From positions 11,653,950-11,717,949 of the forward strand of contig NC_037596.1 in NCBI RefSeq assembly GCF_003073045.1: a stretch of 64,000 nucleotides of DNA, read 5' to 3'. Of this stretch, positions 47,867 through 58,518 are shown piece by piece. How positions within the stretch are numbered: position 1 is the first letter of the stretch; each line of letters opens with the position of its first letter. The translations under genes were made by a program, and so were the position numbers. The notes under the pieces are model-generated. The model was not told the origin of the DNA, made no database searches, and worked only from the letters and a program-made list of their open reading frames with translations. Source of the stretch: Pomacea canaliculata. Taxonomy: Eukaryota > Mollusca > Gastropoda > Architaenioglossa > Ampullariidae.

Positions 47867-48290
47867 TCCCAGCTATCTCCCACAACGTCTGGAATCTTGA
47901 TGTTACCATTGAGGAATCATTAGCTCTTTAAACTCACGTCAGTGCATACCGCAAGTTTCGCAGGATCGCATCTGATCTTCCCAAAATGTTCATGTTTGGT
48001 GTTCTGTTGTCATAGTTACATTGATGCACGCGTCAGTCTCCCTGAAACCATACTGTAACTTCAAAGGGCTGTAAATAATGCCGCTCATATAAACTTCTGA
48101 TGGCAAAAGTAGACTATGCTACCTCCCTGTTTCGCAAGCTTTACTTGTTGCCAGTCCGAGCTAACAATGGTGACAAGATTGCCAAACTTTTCTACGATTG
48201 TCTTCATGGCTTTGCCCCAGCAAACCTATCTGAGCTTCTGACCTCTTGCAACCTGCCCTCAGAAACATTCTCTCAAGAAATATCTTGCGT
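47867..48290 (+). mobile_element. CR1/L2-type LINE relic
   Basis: Degenerate pieces in shifting frames: VTIEESLAL, YRKFRRIASDLP, LQRAVNNAAHI, then YATSLFRKLYLLPVRAN and FYDCLHGFAPANLSELL. These follow the order of the C-terminal third of a CR1/L2 RT ORF. Heavily decayed. Confidence 0.72.
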
Positions 48291-48319
48291 AATCAAGACT
48301 ACTGTTTCCATCAGTTCTT

Positions 48320-49015
48320 TATCCATGACCTGTTTCTGGGCGTCCCTTTCCAGTTAGGACCATGTCATGCCAGCTGGCTCCGCCTCTCTGTAGACTGAAC
48401 TCTTCAATGTTTGTCTGGGTCTCCCAACCCTGCACCTCCTCTAATGGTTCCAGCCCAGAGCTTGTCTCGTTATATTGTCGGCCGGCTTTCGCAAGGTGAG
48501 ACCAATCCAGCCCCACTTCTTGATGTCTTGGCTGGCAGGGTTTTGGTGGGTTCTCTCCCACAGGTCTGTATTGGAGATCTTTTCTGGGCATCTGATGTTG
48601 AGGATGCGGCGCAGACAGTTGTTGACGAATGCCTGTATCTTGTTGTTGATGGCATTTGTCACCCGCCATGTCTCAGATCCATACAGAAGAACTGACTTTA
48701 CATTGTGTTAAAGATTCGGATCTTGGTGTGTAGAGACAAAGCCTTGGAGTTCCAGATAGGGTGTTGAATGCAAGCCTGGCTTTGTTTATTCGGCTTCTAC
48801 ATCTTCATGTGCACCTCCATCTTTGCTGAATAAGCTGCCAAGGTAGGTGAAGCGGTCAGACTCTGTAATACATTCTCCATGTAGTTGGAGTGGTGCTTCT
48901 TGCTTGTTGTTGACCCGCATTTCCTCCGTCTTCTTGATGTTGATGGTCAGGCCAGTCATCGCTGCTTCTTCTGCCAGTCGAGTGAGCTTTGTCTGTGCAT
49001 CGAGCTAGCATGCAC
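48320..49015 (-). mobile_element. RTE-like LINE relic just upstream of gene D
   Basis: The minus strand reads [94 protein letters not shown] and HDMV, the last third of an RTE-like reverse transcriptase, with frame breaks. Its 5'-most end is 210 bp from the first ATG of gene D, in opposite orientation. Confidence 0.85.
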
Positions 49016-49225
49016 ATGGGAAATGAGCTTTACACACATTGAGTACGTTTATTAATTATTATTCTTTTTCAAATAAATAATTTTTTTTCTTTTATAATTT
49101 ATAATTTTTTTATTATTAATACAGTTTCCTTCTTCATTTTGAAGAACATGTTTAGACGGCAGTTATTTTATTTTAATTTTTTTTTTTGCAACTTGTTTTA
49201 AAACTTTTCCTAATCTTTATTACAG

Positions 49226-49319
49226 ATGGTTGTTTCGACAATGAACATCATCTTGTGCAGGAGTTGGTTATCAGTATACTTCATTTCTTTGTTTCTGTTT
49301 TATCCATCATATGTAAATG
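49226..49319 (+). CDS. Gene D exon 1: signal peptide
   Basis: Codes MVVST-MNIILCRSWLSVYF and ISLFLFYPSYVN, with donor GTAAGA in phase 1. The sequence just before the first ATG, ttattacag, looks like a splice acceptor, so a 5' leader intron is possible. Confidence 0.72.
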
Positions 49320-52300
49320 GTAAGATTGCCAGACTAAATGTCTCTCTTTTAAGAGATTGGTCAGTCTATTGCTAGATGACTGTCTCCATGTCTTCATAAC
49401 TTTTGTATCTAATCGTTTTTTCACTTACGTCTGTCGCTGTCTACCGTGCAGCTTTGAATATTACTTTTGCTTGATACTTTTTAAGTAACATAAATGTTTT
49501 TAGATAATCTTTTTATTGATATCAATTACTTCTATTTTCCTCATATATTGTGAAACTTGTTTTCTAAAATTCTAGCATTAAAATAAAAAAAATTCTTTTT
49601 TATGAGAAACCTATTTCTTCAAGAGAAAATGTTATCTTGAGGAATTTAACGGGGCATTTTTATAGGTGAAGAAAGCACTTGCAAACTGCAGTCAACTGGA
49701 AACTGTGATAATGCCATAGTAGTGACGATTGATGAGAAATCTGCAAAGGAAAAAATATGGTTTAACCTCTACTACTACCCAGTGGGGAAGAAAGGTAAAG
49801 TTTTCTTTCTAGTACATCATCATACTGCATAATTTGACAAACATATATCACCCTACTGTATAAACTTGATAAAACACTTTCTAGAATGTGAAGAATAATG
49901 TCAAAAATAACTTTGCAACTCAGCAATGAGTGTAGCTGTTGCTAACATTGTTGCAGAAATTGTTGCTGTGCTAAACTACGACAAATCTTACAGTTGTCAT
50001 CCAACAAATGGCTACACGTGCACAAAAACTACCGATGTCACCTTTAACATCACCTTAGGATGTGAAACTCTGCAAAATGTTACACTTGTAGGTGATGGAC
50101 AACAGCCAGTAACGTGTATACCGATGGAAAGTAAGTTTTGACACGAATACTTTCTTGACATGGAAATTAGACTAAATGTGGTCTGTTATGAAGAATATTC
50201 TTTAACTTTATCTTTTTACCTGCCTTTTTCCGTTTATTTTCTCTTAAGGTATTTTGAAAAAGTTGCAAAAAATTTTAAGATATCAAATATTTTCTATCCA
50301 CACGTTATATATTTGCAATGAAATAGAATGGGAAGAAAATTTAAACAAAATTTGTTGTCTTCTGATCATCCGATGTTATAGGATTTTATTTCGAATGGTG
50401 ATATCATGATTTAAAGGGCCTTCCTGGTCTGACACATTGTGCGATGGCTACAATAGAAACCGAAAGGCATAGCCTCTTCTTGCAAAGAAAGATTATGTTT
50501 ATTATCAGTTTGTAATGTTTGTAGGAAATCAAGCAGTAATATAAAAATTTGATGAAATAAATGAGGTCAAGAATTATGTATGTAGACAACAATTTTTATT
50601 GACAAAGATTTATGTAGGATTTTTTCCTTCTGATGTAGGTTCACCAGTGGAAAGTACAAACATCAACAATCATAACTGCTCTGCTTGTGCAAATGGTGAG
50701 TCTGAAGACATTCAATGAAATTAAAAAAAATTACAGTTTTCATTTGTATGTTCAGATACAGTGTACATTAGGTATTTTTTTCTAGGTGACTAAAGTGCAA
50801 AGTGTTAAATTAATGGATGGAGCAGACGAATTAGACCATATAATAATAAGCAATCTCTCTACTCAACCAGTTTTCAAGTTCATTATGATTTAAACTAAAT
50901 ATTCACTTATGCTTTTTTTTTTGGTTTCTTTTGCAGACACAGCACCGGGAAACTCAGTTTCTCACAGTAGACGAAAACGATGCGCATGTCCGAATGGTAA
51001 GTAGTTTAAGATTTTACATTTTGGTATTTGCTGTGTTTAATCAATTTTCTGATGTCAGGGAAGATGCACTATAACACCAAAGTCTTCCATTACATTTTGT
51101 TACCAAACAGGGACACCCTTTCACACACCTTGAATATATCTCACGCTATTGAAAAAGTACGAATAAGGAAATGAAGAGGTTAAAGGTGAAAGTATTTGTA
51201 TGAAGGTTAAATCTGCAAAATCTGTTTCCATGAAACGTATTGCTGAAATGGACATATTGATGATGTATTATTCTGAAAGAATTCAGACAGGTTGAAAAGT
51301 GTGCTGTTTTAGTAGAAACAATTTTGAAAACGGATGCCCCGGTTCTGAATGAAAGAAAACCGATTTTTTTTTTTAATACTAACTAGCACATCATCTAAAA
51401 AAACCTTTCTTGACAAAAAAGTGTTAAGCAAACTTAACAAATAAATGATATCTTATAAATATATATATAACTTTGATTTAAAATGTCAAACATCAGCAAC
51501 AGCGTGAGTGTGTTTTGTCATCCTAAATATGTGTGGGAATAAGGGCGAGCGTGAATGTATGTGTGTAAATGGACGTGGATAAATGTTTGTCGACATTTTC
51601 TTCCAAAACAAATTGTACAAACTCGTCCCCAGCCTAACATTGTTGTTCACGTTTCGGTGTATTTCCTCAGGATTACCTGGACCGAGTGCAGATACCGGGA
51701 AACCAGGCAACACCGGCGGAGAAGGGGGTGAGCATTTGTTATACTATTTAACGGTTTGGCGAAAGGCTGCATTTAGTAACAGCAAGATAGATCTTTTGTA
51801 CTATTATAATTATTATATTATATTAGGGCAAATTACATTTTCTACATTTATTAAAAGTCAAAACTCATAGACGAATGGCAGTCGTATGAATTTGGAGACA
51901 GGAGAGGGAGAGTGTCGGAACGAGTTCTCTGCATTGGATGAAGTCTAAAGGTTTTTCACAGCAGGGCTGGTGTACAGATGCTATACTTTCAATCGTTTTA
52001 GAATCATTCTGAGAAACCCATAGACAAAACTTCAGATGTCACACACGTAGTGTAAATATCTATAGGAATTCTTGGCTGCAAATTCTTGGAGGTCTTGTGA
52101 TATCTGGCAGTTTTTTTTAAGGCGATCCCGGATAATCAAATGCACGGTTAATCGAAGATCGGATAATCGATGTTCCACTGTGACTATTGAGCTCTCTAAT
52201 TCTCAATATTAATGTTCTTCAGGTATTTCTAACGGACACGAGCAAAATGAGAGCAGGTTTCCAATCGGCCACAGTATTATTATTCTCATACTCATCATGA

Positions 52301-54121
52301 ACGCTGTCACTGGTGTTGTATTTCTGTCGCTAAAACAGTAAGTCTTGTTATACCATGCTGATTTATTAAATTCTTTTACAGAATTCAATATTTGGCAAGC
52401 ATGCATTACCACAACCACATCTGTTTACTTCAATTTCATTTCATAGACACTAGAAGTGAAAGAATCAATCATGTTAAACTGAGTTTCTTTAAGAATCCAT
52501 CAGTAGAGAGATGGCATCTAATAGAAAAACTAAAACAACAGCCAAAATTTATATCGATAATCTACATAATTTTTCTTACCGGTAGTAATAAATGTTTCTT
52601 CTAAGGTGCTTTCAGGTGTTAAGTCACAGAATGTCTTTGTAACGCTGGCTATATTGGTGACAATAATATTTTGTTTCTGTTTGCAGGACGAAACTTTGTA
52701 AGAGTTGGAAGCAAAACCGAAAACGTCGCGCTAAAGAGAGAACCCGCTTGAGTAAACTTGAAGATACCGTAAGTGCTATACCTTTCAATATGCTTATTTT
52801 CTAACGCCGCTGGTTTTTCTATTATAAAACGCTACCGTTTATCTCAACATTTTGAAATTTCTCGACTTTTACACTTTGGTGGTGAACTCATCGTGGATGA
52901 AATAACTTTGAAAATATCTTGAAAAAATCGAAGTGCAAATTAAAATGCTATTGGACCGTAGGATGCTTACGGATGAATTACAAGAAACATCTAAATCTTT
53001 CCTTTCGCCTTGCGTGTGTGTGCTTGACCTAACGGTACTTCTTATCTCTTTGTCTACTCATAGCGTTCCTTTAAAACCTATCTTTGTGTCTATCCATTTC
53101 CTATCTTTTTTGCACGAATGGTTCTAAAATTCTTAGCCTCCACGCATAGATCAGTTTAATCTCTGTCATCGAACAGCTTTAAGAAAGATATTTCAAAGGC
53201 ACCCTTCGTGCTTTATTCATGATGTCTTAATTCTATAAACACTGCAAAAATAAACACCAGTCTGTTGCTATGCTTTCCTTGATGATCGACCAAACAAAGC
53301 AGGCTTTTAGATGTCATTTCTATTTTTGGAGCTGAATGAAATAAAGACAATTTATGTACTATTTATACACTGTTTTCGTTTGTTTGACAGCTGGTTTTCA
53401 AACGATTTCTGTTTTATGTTTAGCTGTTTTTATGTTTTTTATGTTTTATGTTTAGCTGTTTTTATGTTTTTTATGTTTTATGTTTAGCTGTTTTTTCAAG
53501 CACTGAACACCTAAATGGAGGGTAGGTAAATGAATACATAGGTGGGCGAGTGGTTGGGGGACGAGTTGGTGAGTTAAGTGGGAGCAAGTCGGAGAGGGTG
53601 AGCGGGTGTGTGTCATTTGGTGACGCACTCTTCGATCTGGTCGCTGACTATCCATATCTAGATATGTAGTCGTAAGCTTGTTTCATTTCAAAATATATGC
53701 ACGTTTCAGTCTACTCATCGATGAGTTACCTAGAACAAGGCTTAGTCTTTCGAGATGTTTATAAGATAAGAAATGGAATATAGAATAACCGAGTACGTAC
53801 GAGTGAGATAAAGAAAGAAAATTTGTGTGTTTGTATGCAGAAAATATGAAACATGACCAATGTAAAAGACAAATAGTTTTTTGTTTCCTTTTTCGCTCAA
53901 TGTAGTTTACAGAAAATAATCTACCACCGTTTTTAGGTGATATTTTGGGTGTATTAACTTTATCCCTAGCTTCAATCTCACTGATGATTTCTGCATTTAA
54001 TTCACCTTCTTAACTGTTCATGCTAGGCATATTCTTTAATGTTATATAGGTGAAAACAAAATCGCCATATCTAGAATATTGTCTGTCAGAGAAGAAGAAA
54101 GATAAAGGAGACAGAGTTTAG
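49226..54121 (+). CDS. Gene D: single-pass receptor with furin-type site and collagen-like stalk
   Basis: Nine exons join in frame to 840 nt, 279 residues: 49226-49319, 49666-49794, 49957-50130, 50639-50695, 50937-50996, 51671-51727, 52223-52337, 52687-52768, 54050-54121. Signal peptide to about 31; Cys-bearing domain 32-132 on two exons; stalk 133-190 with a CSAC pair, the furin-type RRKR at 163-166 and a Gly-X-Y exon; membrane helix about 204-226; very basic inner region; last 23 residues VKTKSPYLEYCLSEKKK and on. The first seven exons parallel gene C, with one extra (collagen-like) exon. The second in-frame ATG at 49241 has a better context (A at -3) and may be the true start. Likely a surface receptor; ligand unknown. 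The last exon is the least certain. Confidence 0.8.
49666..49794 (+). CDS. Gene D exon 2: first half of extracellular domain
   Basis: 129 nt, phase 1-1, codes GEESTCKLQSTGNCDNAIVV and on to FNLYYYPVGKK. The first Cys pair aligns with gene C exon 2. Donor GTAAAG, acceptor ...ttttatag. Confidence 0.75.
49957..50130 (+). CDS. Gene D exon 3: second half of extracellular domain
   Basis: 174 nt, phase 1-1, donor GTAAGT. Begins EIVAVLNYDKSYSC and includes GYTCTKTTDVTFNITLGC and PVTC. The EIVAV start and TFN-hydrophobic-T/S pattern are shared with gene C. Confidence 0.8.
50639..50695 (+). CDS. Gene D exon 4: stalk with CxxC
   Basis: 57 nt, phase 1-1. Codes SSPVESTNINNHNCSACAN; acceptor ...ctgatgtag, donor GTGAGT. 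Equivalent to exon 4 of gene C. Confidence 0.7.
50937..50996 (+). CDS. Gene D exon 5: stalk with furin-type cleavage site
   Basis: 60 nt, phase 1-1, acceptor ...tcttttgcag, donor GTAAGT. Codes DTAPGNSVSHSRRKRCACPN. RRKR fits the R-x-K/R-R proprotein convertase consensus; cysteines follow directly and two precede it in exon 4. Confidence 0.75.
51671..51727 (+). CDS. Gene D exon 6: collagen-like stalk segment
   Basis: 57 nt, phase 1-1, acceptor ...atttcctcag, donor GTGAGC. Codes GLPGPSADTGKPGNTGGEG: glycine at every third position with one interruption and prolines in X and Y places. No counterpart in gene C. A single short Gly-X-Y run may not form a stable triple helix by itself. Confidence 0.72.
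52115..52186. mobile_element. Possible pogo/Tc1-type transposon end in gene D intron 6
   Basis: GGCGATCCCGGATAATCAAA ... GGATAATCGATGTTCCACTG resembles the repeated GGATAATCG ends of pogo-like DNA transposons. Only one end was seen. Confidence 0.45.
52223..52337 (+). CDS. Gene D exon 7: membrane helix
   Basis: 115 nt, phase 1 in, phase 2 out, as in gene C exon 6. Codes GISNGHEQNESRFPIGHS, then about 22 mostly hydrophobic residues (IIILILIMNAVTGVVFLSL) and K. One Asn lies inside the helix. Donor GTAAGT. Confidence 0.78.
52687..52768 (+). CDS. Gene D exon 8: basic juxtamembrane tail
   Basis: Completes a split Gln codon and codes TKLCKSWKQNRKRRAKERTR then LSKLEDT, ending in phase 0 at GTAAGT. 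Without splicing, the frame would end a few codons later (VSAIPFNMLIF). Confidence 0.7.
53411..53492 (+). repeat. 32-bp tandem repeat in gene D intron 8
   Basis: Two and a half copies of a T-rich unit containing GTTTAGCTG and TATGTTTTTTAT, starting at 53411, 53443 and 53475. Confidence 0.85.
54050..54121 (+). CDS. Gene D exon 9: candidate last tail exon
   Basis: After an acceptor-like ...aatgttatatag, phase 0, it codes VKTKSPYLEYCLSEKKKDKG and DRV, then TAG. Two tyrosines (PYLEY). It is chosen because phase, length and tyrosine content fit; AATAAA follows at 54284-54289. The 1.3-kb distance from exon 8 leaves room for another choice. Confidence 0.5.
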   Translation: MKTKSPYLEYCLSEKKKDKGDRV

Positions 54122-54283
54122 GTTATTGCCATCTATGTACGGCATGTGCCTGCAAAATACATATCACTTGTCCTTACAAACTTTGAGGTATACTTGACCT
54201 GTGTACTTTTCTTCAATTGTGTGCTTGATGGGAAGGGGGTCTTGCGTCTTGTGAATAGGTGAAAAGGATACTTTTTTCGACAT

Positions 54284-54289
54284 AATAAA
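54284..54289 (+). terminator. Polyadenylation signal candidate of gene D
   Basis: AATAAA 163 bases after the proposed stop codon of gene D, same strand. Confidence 0.4.
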
Positions 54290-56189
54290 GAAGATTACTT
54301 CTAATTATATATTTACGCTAAGACACCTTGATGTCTAAGGCAAGTGCGTCAGCAGCAATCTTGTTTGAAACTGTTCACGATGCTGTTTACTAGAAGCAAA
54401 ACTAAATATGTTGATTTTCCAAGGAAAAACCATAACGTAAATAACTCTTACAAATGACTAGACGCATACCAGTTTTTATCTTGACCTTGTTTTCGAGAAA
54501 TATAACACTCTCTTATCACTTTCGATTTGGCATAAGAAGTGGGCCTATTCCTGGGGCGCTAAAGGAACAACAATGATCTCGCAAAGTCATAATGCTATGG
54601 GTCAATGTTTCGTGCAAAACGAGATACTGGAATCTCCTATTTCTTGTAAAGCTCGCTTTCTTATGTGACACCTCATAACGTATCACGTCCCGTTGGATCA
54701 CTCGTCCTAGAATGACTAGATGATCTCGTTACTTTGGGTTGCATGAACATAGGAGTCGGATTGCTACTCTAGGGAGCCTGTGGCTGCCACAGAAAAATTT
54801 CGACTTTGTAAGATAAACAAATGTTTCAATATTTAAGAAACTGCTATGTCTTCCTTCACATGAATTACAAAAATGACACAACACAAAAGACACATCAGAG
54901 CACAACCACATACTGCACGTCACGCCACATGCACACAGGCAAATTAATTTTATATTACAATGATACTTATATTTTGTTAACGATACAGCAGTAAACTAGT
55001 TTACAGGTGACAGCAGCAATGCTTAGGAAAAAGGGAAGCAAAAAATAGCATGAAACATTTTTTAGCATTGCTCTAAATTTTACCAAAAATCATTGAATGC
55101 TATAGCTGCATGAAAAAGTAGATAACAGTAATGCTAAGTGCATAATAGTAATTATTTTATGAGGGATTCTGCTGTTTTCTAAAAAGCAATAAATTCTCAA
55201 GTCCTGTTTTTGTTCATTTTTGAAACGTTAATAACAACAATTACCGTTTCCTCATGTTTTTGATTTAACCATTGTCATTAATAAGTTAAGAAATGTTTTT
55301 ATGCAGAAATGATACAACACAAAGCATCAATCTCTCATTCAAAAACCATTGGGGAAACTGATATATGTATAGTTAAATGTACATCTGATATACTTTTTTC
55401 TGGCAAAGACAATTACACTGTTTTGTGTGAAGAAAAAAGTATACGGCAAAATAATTTTATAAAAGTTCTTCTCTTAGGTTATCAATTTTATTACAATAAA
55501 AGTACACCTGTTCATGAGGACTGAAAATTGACAGATACATACCAGCAAGTAAGGATATTACTTGATTGGTACGCCTGCTTCACAGTGCTTAGTTGTGTGT
55601 GTCATCTGAATCGACATGATAACTAAAATGCTGGTGTTGATGAGATGTTGCCAAATGTTCGGTAATAATAAAGCTGTACTGTTGCTGCTGATGCAGATAT
55701 AAGCACGCGACAAATGTTCTGCGGAGTCAGAATTTAATATCGTACTTGCAAATTACCTTACGTTGGAAACATAATAGGGCAAGAAAAAAAAGTACATTTA
55801 GGCCATTTTAGGGTAAACAATTTTCACGCATGTTAAAACTGACTCAGTCGCATAAGCGAACAAAAAGGATGTTGCTGTATTTTTAGTTAACAGTGGCATT
55901 TCTGCACACAAACATCCACAGTTATGTATGTGGAGTTTTCACATCGAGCAGACAACAACCCAAAAGAAGGCCACGTGCGTGTGTGTACAAAGCCATGTGG
56001 GTTGGAGATTAAAGGGATTCTAAAGGCAAAATAAAACGTCTTAGAATCGCGTAAAGAGTAGGATCCACTTGAATGTCGTCTATTTTCGCGTCTGTTCATA
56101 TGGGAAAAGTTGAAGGTTTTGTAGCATGTTGTGTTTAATAAGAGAAATTACATAGGACTCTTTTGTTTACTTAGACGAAGTCTCGTTCT
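54290..56189. other. Region downstream of gene D, no gene supported
   Basis: AT-rich. An open stretch at 55307-55524 follows an acceptor-like ttttatgcag and contains a few Cys (DICIVKC, NYTVLC). It lacks a donor and a clear relation to the receptor exons, so it could be a decayed exon or chance. Confidence 0.35.
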
Positions 56190-56192
56190 CCG

Positions 56193-56375
56193 TCACGTGA
56201 CCTTATGACATATGACCAAGACTGCTTACCATGTGAGACAGACTGTTTTCTATCATTTTTAAAACTGTGAAAAGTTCACTTTAAAACCTAAATAAACTCA
56301 CGTGACACCACCGATGATGACGTCAAATCTTCGCAATGACTTCAGACACTTCCTGTACGTCACTGACTGACGTCA
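56193..56375. promoter_or_regulatory. Cluster of CRE and E-box palindromes
   Basis: Two TCACGTGA palindromes (56193-56200, 56298-56305) and two perfect CRE sites TGACGTCA (56318-56325, 56368-56375) lie within 183 bp, with a further TACGTCA at 56356-56362. This density suggests an enhancer or promoter bound by bZIP and bHLH factors. No gene start is evident next to it. Confidence 0.45.
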
Positions 56376-56825
56376 CACCCAGACTCGTCTGCTTGACCAT
56401 CTCGGGAAGCTATCGTGGTTACTCGATGGAAGGACACAAGGGTCGATTTCACTGGATTTTTAAAATTTTTATAAACATCGGCAACCGAAATAGTGCTAAT
56501 AAGTGGTAATTAAGTGAGAAACGAATCATTTATTTCTCCTGTATCGCTCTTGTGTTCTGTCATTGTAACTAAATATATTTTTGAAACGTTTAACCGTCGC
56601 CAGAGCCTTATCACAAACCTTGAGTATACCTTTAAGTCACATGAACAGGTGGCCAATCACAAGGCTCGGTTAAGGTTCCTACATAACATCATGGAAGTGT
56701 ATTTATGGACTGATGTCTGTAAACCGGAAGCTTTGTCGTCTAATGCCTCGTTTAATTAGTTAACTGGAAAATATCTTCTGTCAGGGATATTAGTTCATGA
56801 TAGCATTGTTTTAGCAAAAATTAAT

Positions 56826-57090
56826 TCATGGCACGGTGGGGTCTACCAGCCACTGCTCCGCACTTCTTGCTGCCAGAACACAGTTGGCTCTTCTGCTTGT
56901 CGCTTGAGAGGCCCAGCTTCCTACTTGCACCACACTCTCTCCTCTACACAACCAGACCGCATGTGCCTGGAGGTAGTGATGCGCTCTAAACGGAACAGGC
57001 CTCCCTTCCTCAGGCCTGCTACCTGCGACTGAAAATCCCTTAGAGAACAACGTCTCTACTGGAACACGAGGGAAAAGCCACAACTAAACA
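56826..57090. other. GC-richer segment, unassigned
   Basis: Clearly richer in GC than the neighbouring DNA. The minus-strand frame of 85 codons (57083-56826) is not recognised. It is perhaps part of an old mobile element bordering the inverted repeat that follows. Confidence 0.25.
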
Positions 57091-57145
57091 TTTATCCTAA
57101 ACTATATATTCATCTAAACACGTAACCCTCGACACCAAATCTACC

Positions 57146-57284
57146 GGGCCAGCTGATTATTTTTTTTATTTATTTTTTTGTCAACATCTCAGTGAAGGGA
57201 AAAACTTCGGAAGCGTGACGTCAGCGACCTTGACAGTCCCCGCTAATCTCCGCTTCAATCTTTGGAAGCTATGAAACTTGTTCT
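57146..57284 (+). repeat. Left arm of a 2-kb-spaced inverted repeat
   Basis: About 138 bp that recur in reverse complement at 59080-59222. Well-conserved stretches include GACCTTGACAGT and AGCTATGAAACTTGTT; a CRE TGACGTCA lies at 57216-57223. Confidence 0.75.
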
Positions 57285-58250
57285 GGAGCTATTTATTTAT
57301 TTATGTGTTCTTTTGCTTTGGGATGTTCTCGTTCTCTAATATGATCGATTTAACCCGCTCCACGCCTGTTCAACTGAGCCATCCCGTGGTATGGAGGTCC
57401 ATTCAACAGGCACGGTCCCGCGGGACACAGCCTATGACCAGGGCACAGTTCAGCTCAGTACGGCTAACCTATTTTAAGACCACCATGCTCTCACATTCTG
57501 TGACTTGATCAACTTATAAAATTTAATTTATGAAAAGATGCTATTTAGCTGTTGTGCAGCTGATTTGACTATCTCATCTGAGATATATCATCTGACTTAT
57601 TGTAAAAACAAAAAAAAAAAAAACAAAAAAAAACACAACAACAAAAAATAAAACCTATTGATTGCCAAGAGAAATCATGTAATATAGCTGTGTAAAGTCT
57701 TATCGATAGACACCTAACCTTTACTGTCATACATTGATATTGAAATGTACATATTTTACACTCACAGATGTTTTGAAATTGCGTCAGTATAGTAATACTA
57801 TAGTAATACTGCTTTTGGAAGAATATATTTTTATTTTTAAATGAGAGATTCAGTTGTTGGACATGCCTTTGTGAACTGTTCTGTAATTTGAAACGATTGT
57901 GCTAGTATTCAGTGAGGGATATAGGTAAAGTTCACGTTTAAAGCATAGGAAAACTAAAGGACTGATGTAGTGTGGTGACATTTTTAGTGTAGCAATGCAC
58001 TAACTGAAACTCAACTGAAAGGCAAAGGGCAAAAGCTTCGGTCGATTCCTTTCTAACAAATGAAACAAAAACATTCAAATATAAAATGTATAATACGTTT
58101 CTCAAATATTCATATAGGACTAGATGTAAAAGAAACCAATAACTTTTGCTTATTCTGTTACCCTCGTAAATAAAGATTTATTAGCAATAAGGTATATAGG
58201 AGGATTGTGGAAAGTTTCCCTTCCCAGAGGTATATAAGGGCAGAGCTGAG

Positions 58251-58518
58251 ACGAAACGAGAGAAGAAGCGGTCCGGTGGCGCAACGGTTAGTGCCTGTCA
58301 CCAATACAGTGGAGGTTGGCTGCCCACAGTTCATTTCTCGTCTCGGGCACGCTGTTCTTTCTCTGCACGTGGCATCTGTTTACATGGCATGGCTGCCTTG
58401 CCGAGATATAGCCTCAGTTGCTAGCACGGCGTAAAACACTCCCCCTCCCCTATAGTGCGAAATCGCCGCAAGGTGGAAGCACTTTCCTACCAAACAACAA
58501 CAACGAAACGAGAGAAGA
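58251..58518 (+). mobile_element. tRNA-type SINE with 16-bp target duplication
   Basis: The element at 58267-58502 (236 bp) starts AGCGGTCCGGTGGCGCAACG, with an A-box-like TGGCGCAACGG and a degenerate B box (AGTTCATTTCTC) about 60 bp on. The body contains CACGGCGTAAAACACTCC, and the element ends in a CAA repeat. It is flanked by identical 16-bp direct repeats ACGAAACGAGAGAAGA (58251-58266, 58503-58518), proof of LINE-type insertion. It lies inside the inverted-repeat interval. Confidence 0.9.

Larger units (their letters stand above)
43331..47867. other. Spacer between divergent genes B and D, no gene supported
   Basis: AT-rich. An ATT microsatellite lies at 45799-45825. At 46594-46602 a TATATAAAT follows a GATTGGCC (inverted CCAAT), promoter-like but without a recognised gene behind it. 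An open frame of 87 codons (46943-47206) has no known resemblance. Part of 46845-47030 is internally duplicated. Confidence 0.4.

Noticed and set aside
55307-55524. Possible decayed Ig-type exon downstream of gene D
   Set aside because: Has an acceptor-like start and Cys residues but no donor and no convincing alignment to the C/D domain.
56826-57083. 85-codon minus-strand frame in a GC-richer patch
   Set aside because: No recognisable motif; GC-rich DNA yields open frames by chance.
58267-58350. tRNA gene
   Set aside because: The tRNA-like part has a poor B box, cannot be folded to a full cloverleaf by eye, and belongs to a SINE with a CAA tail and target duplication.
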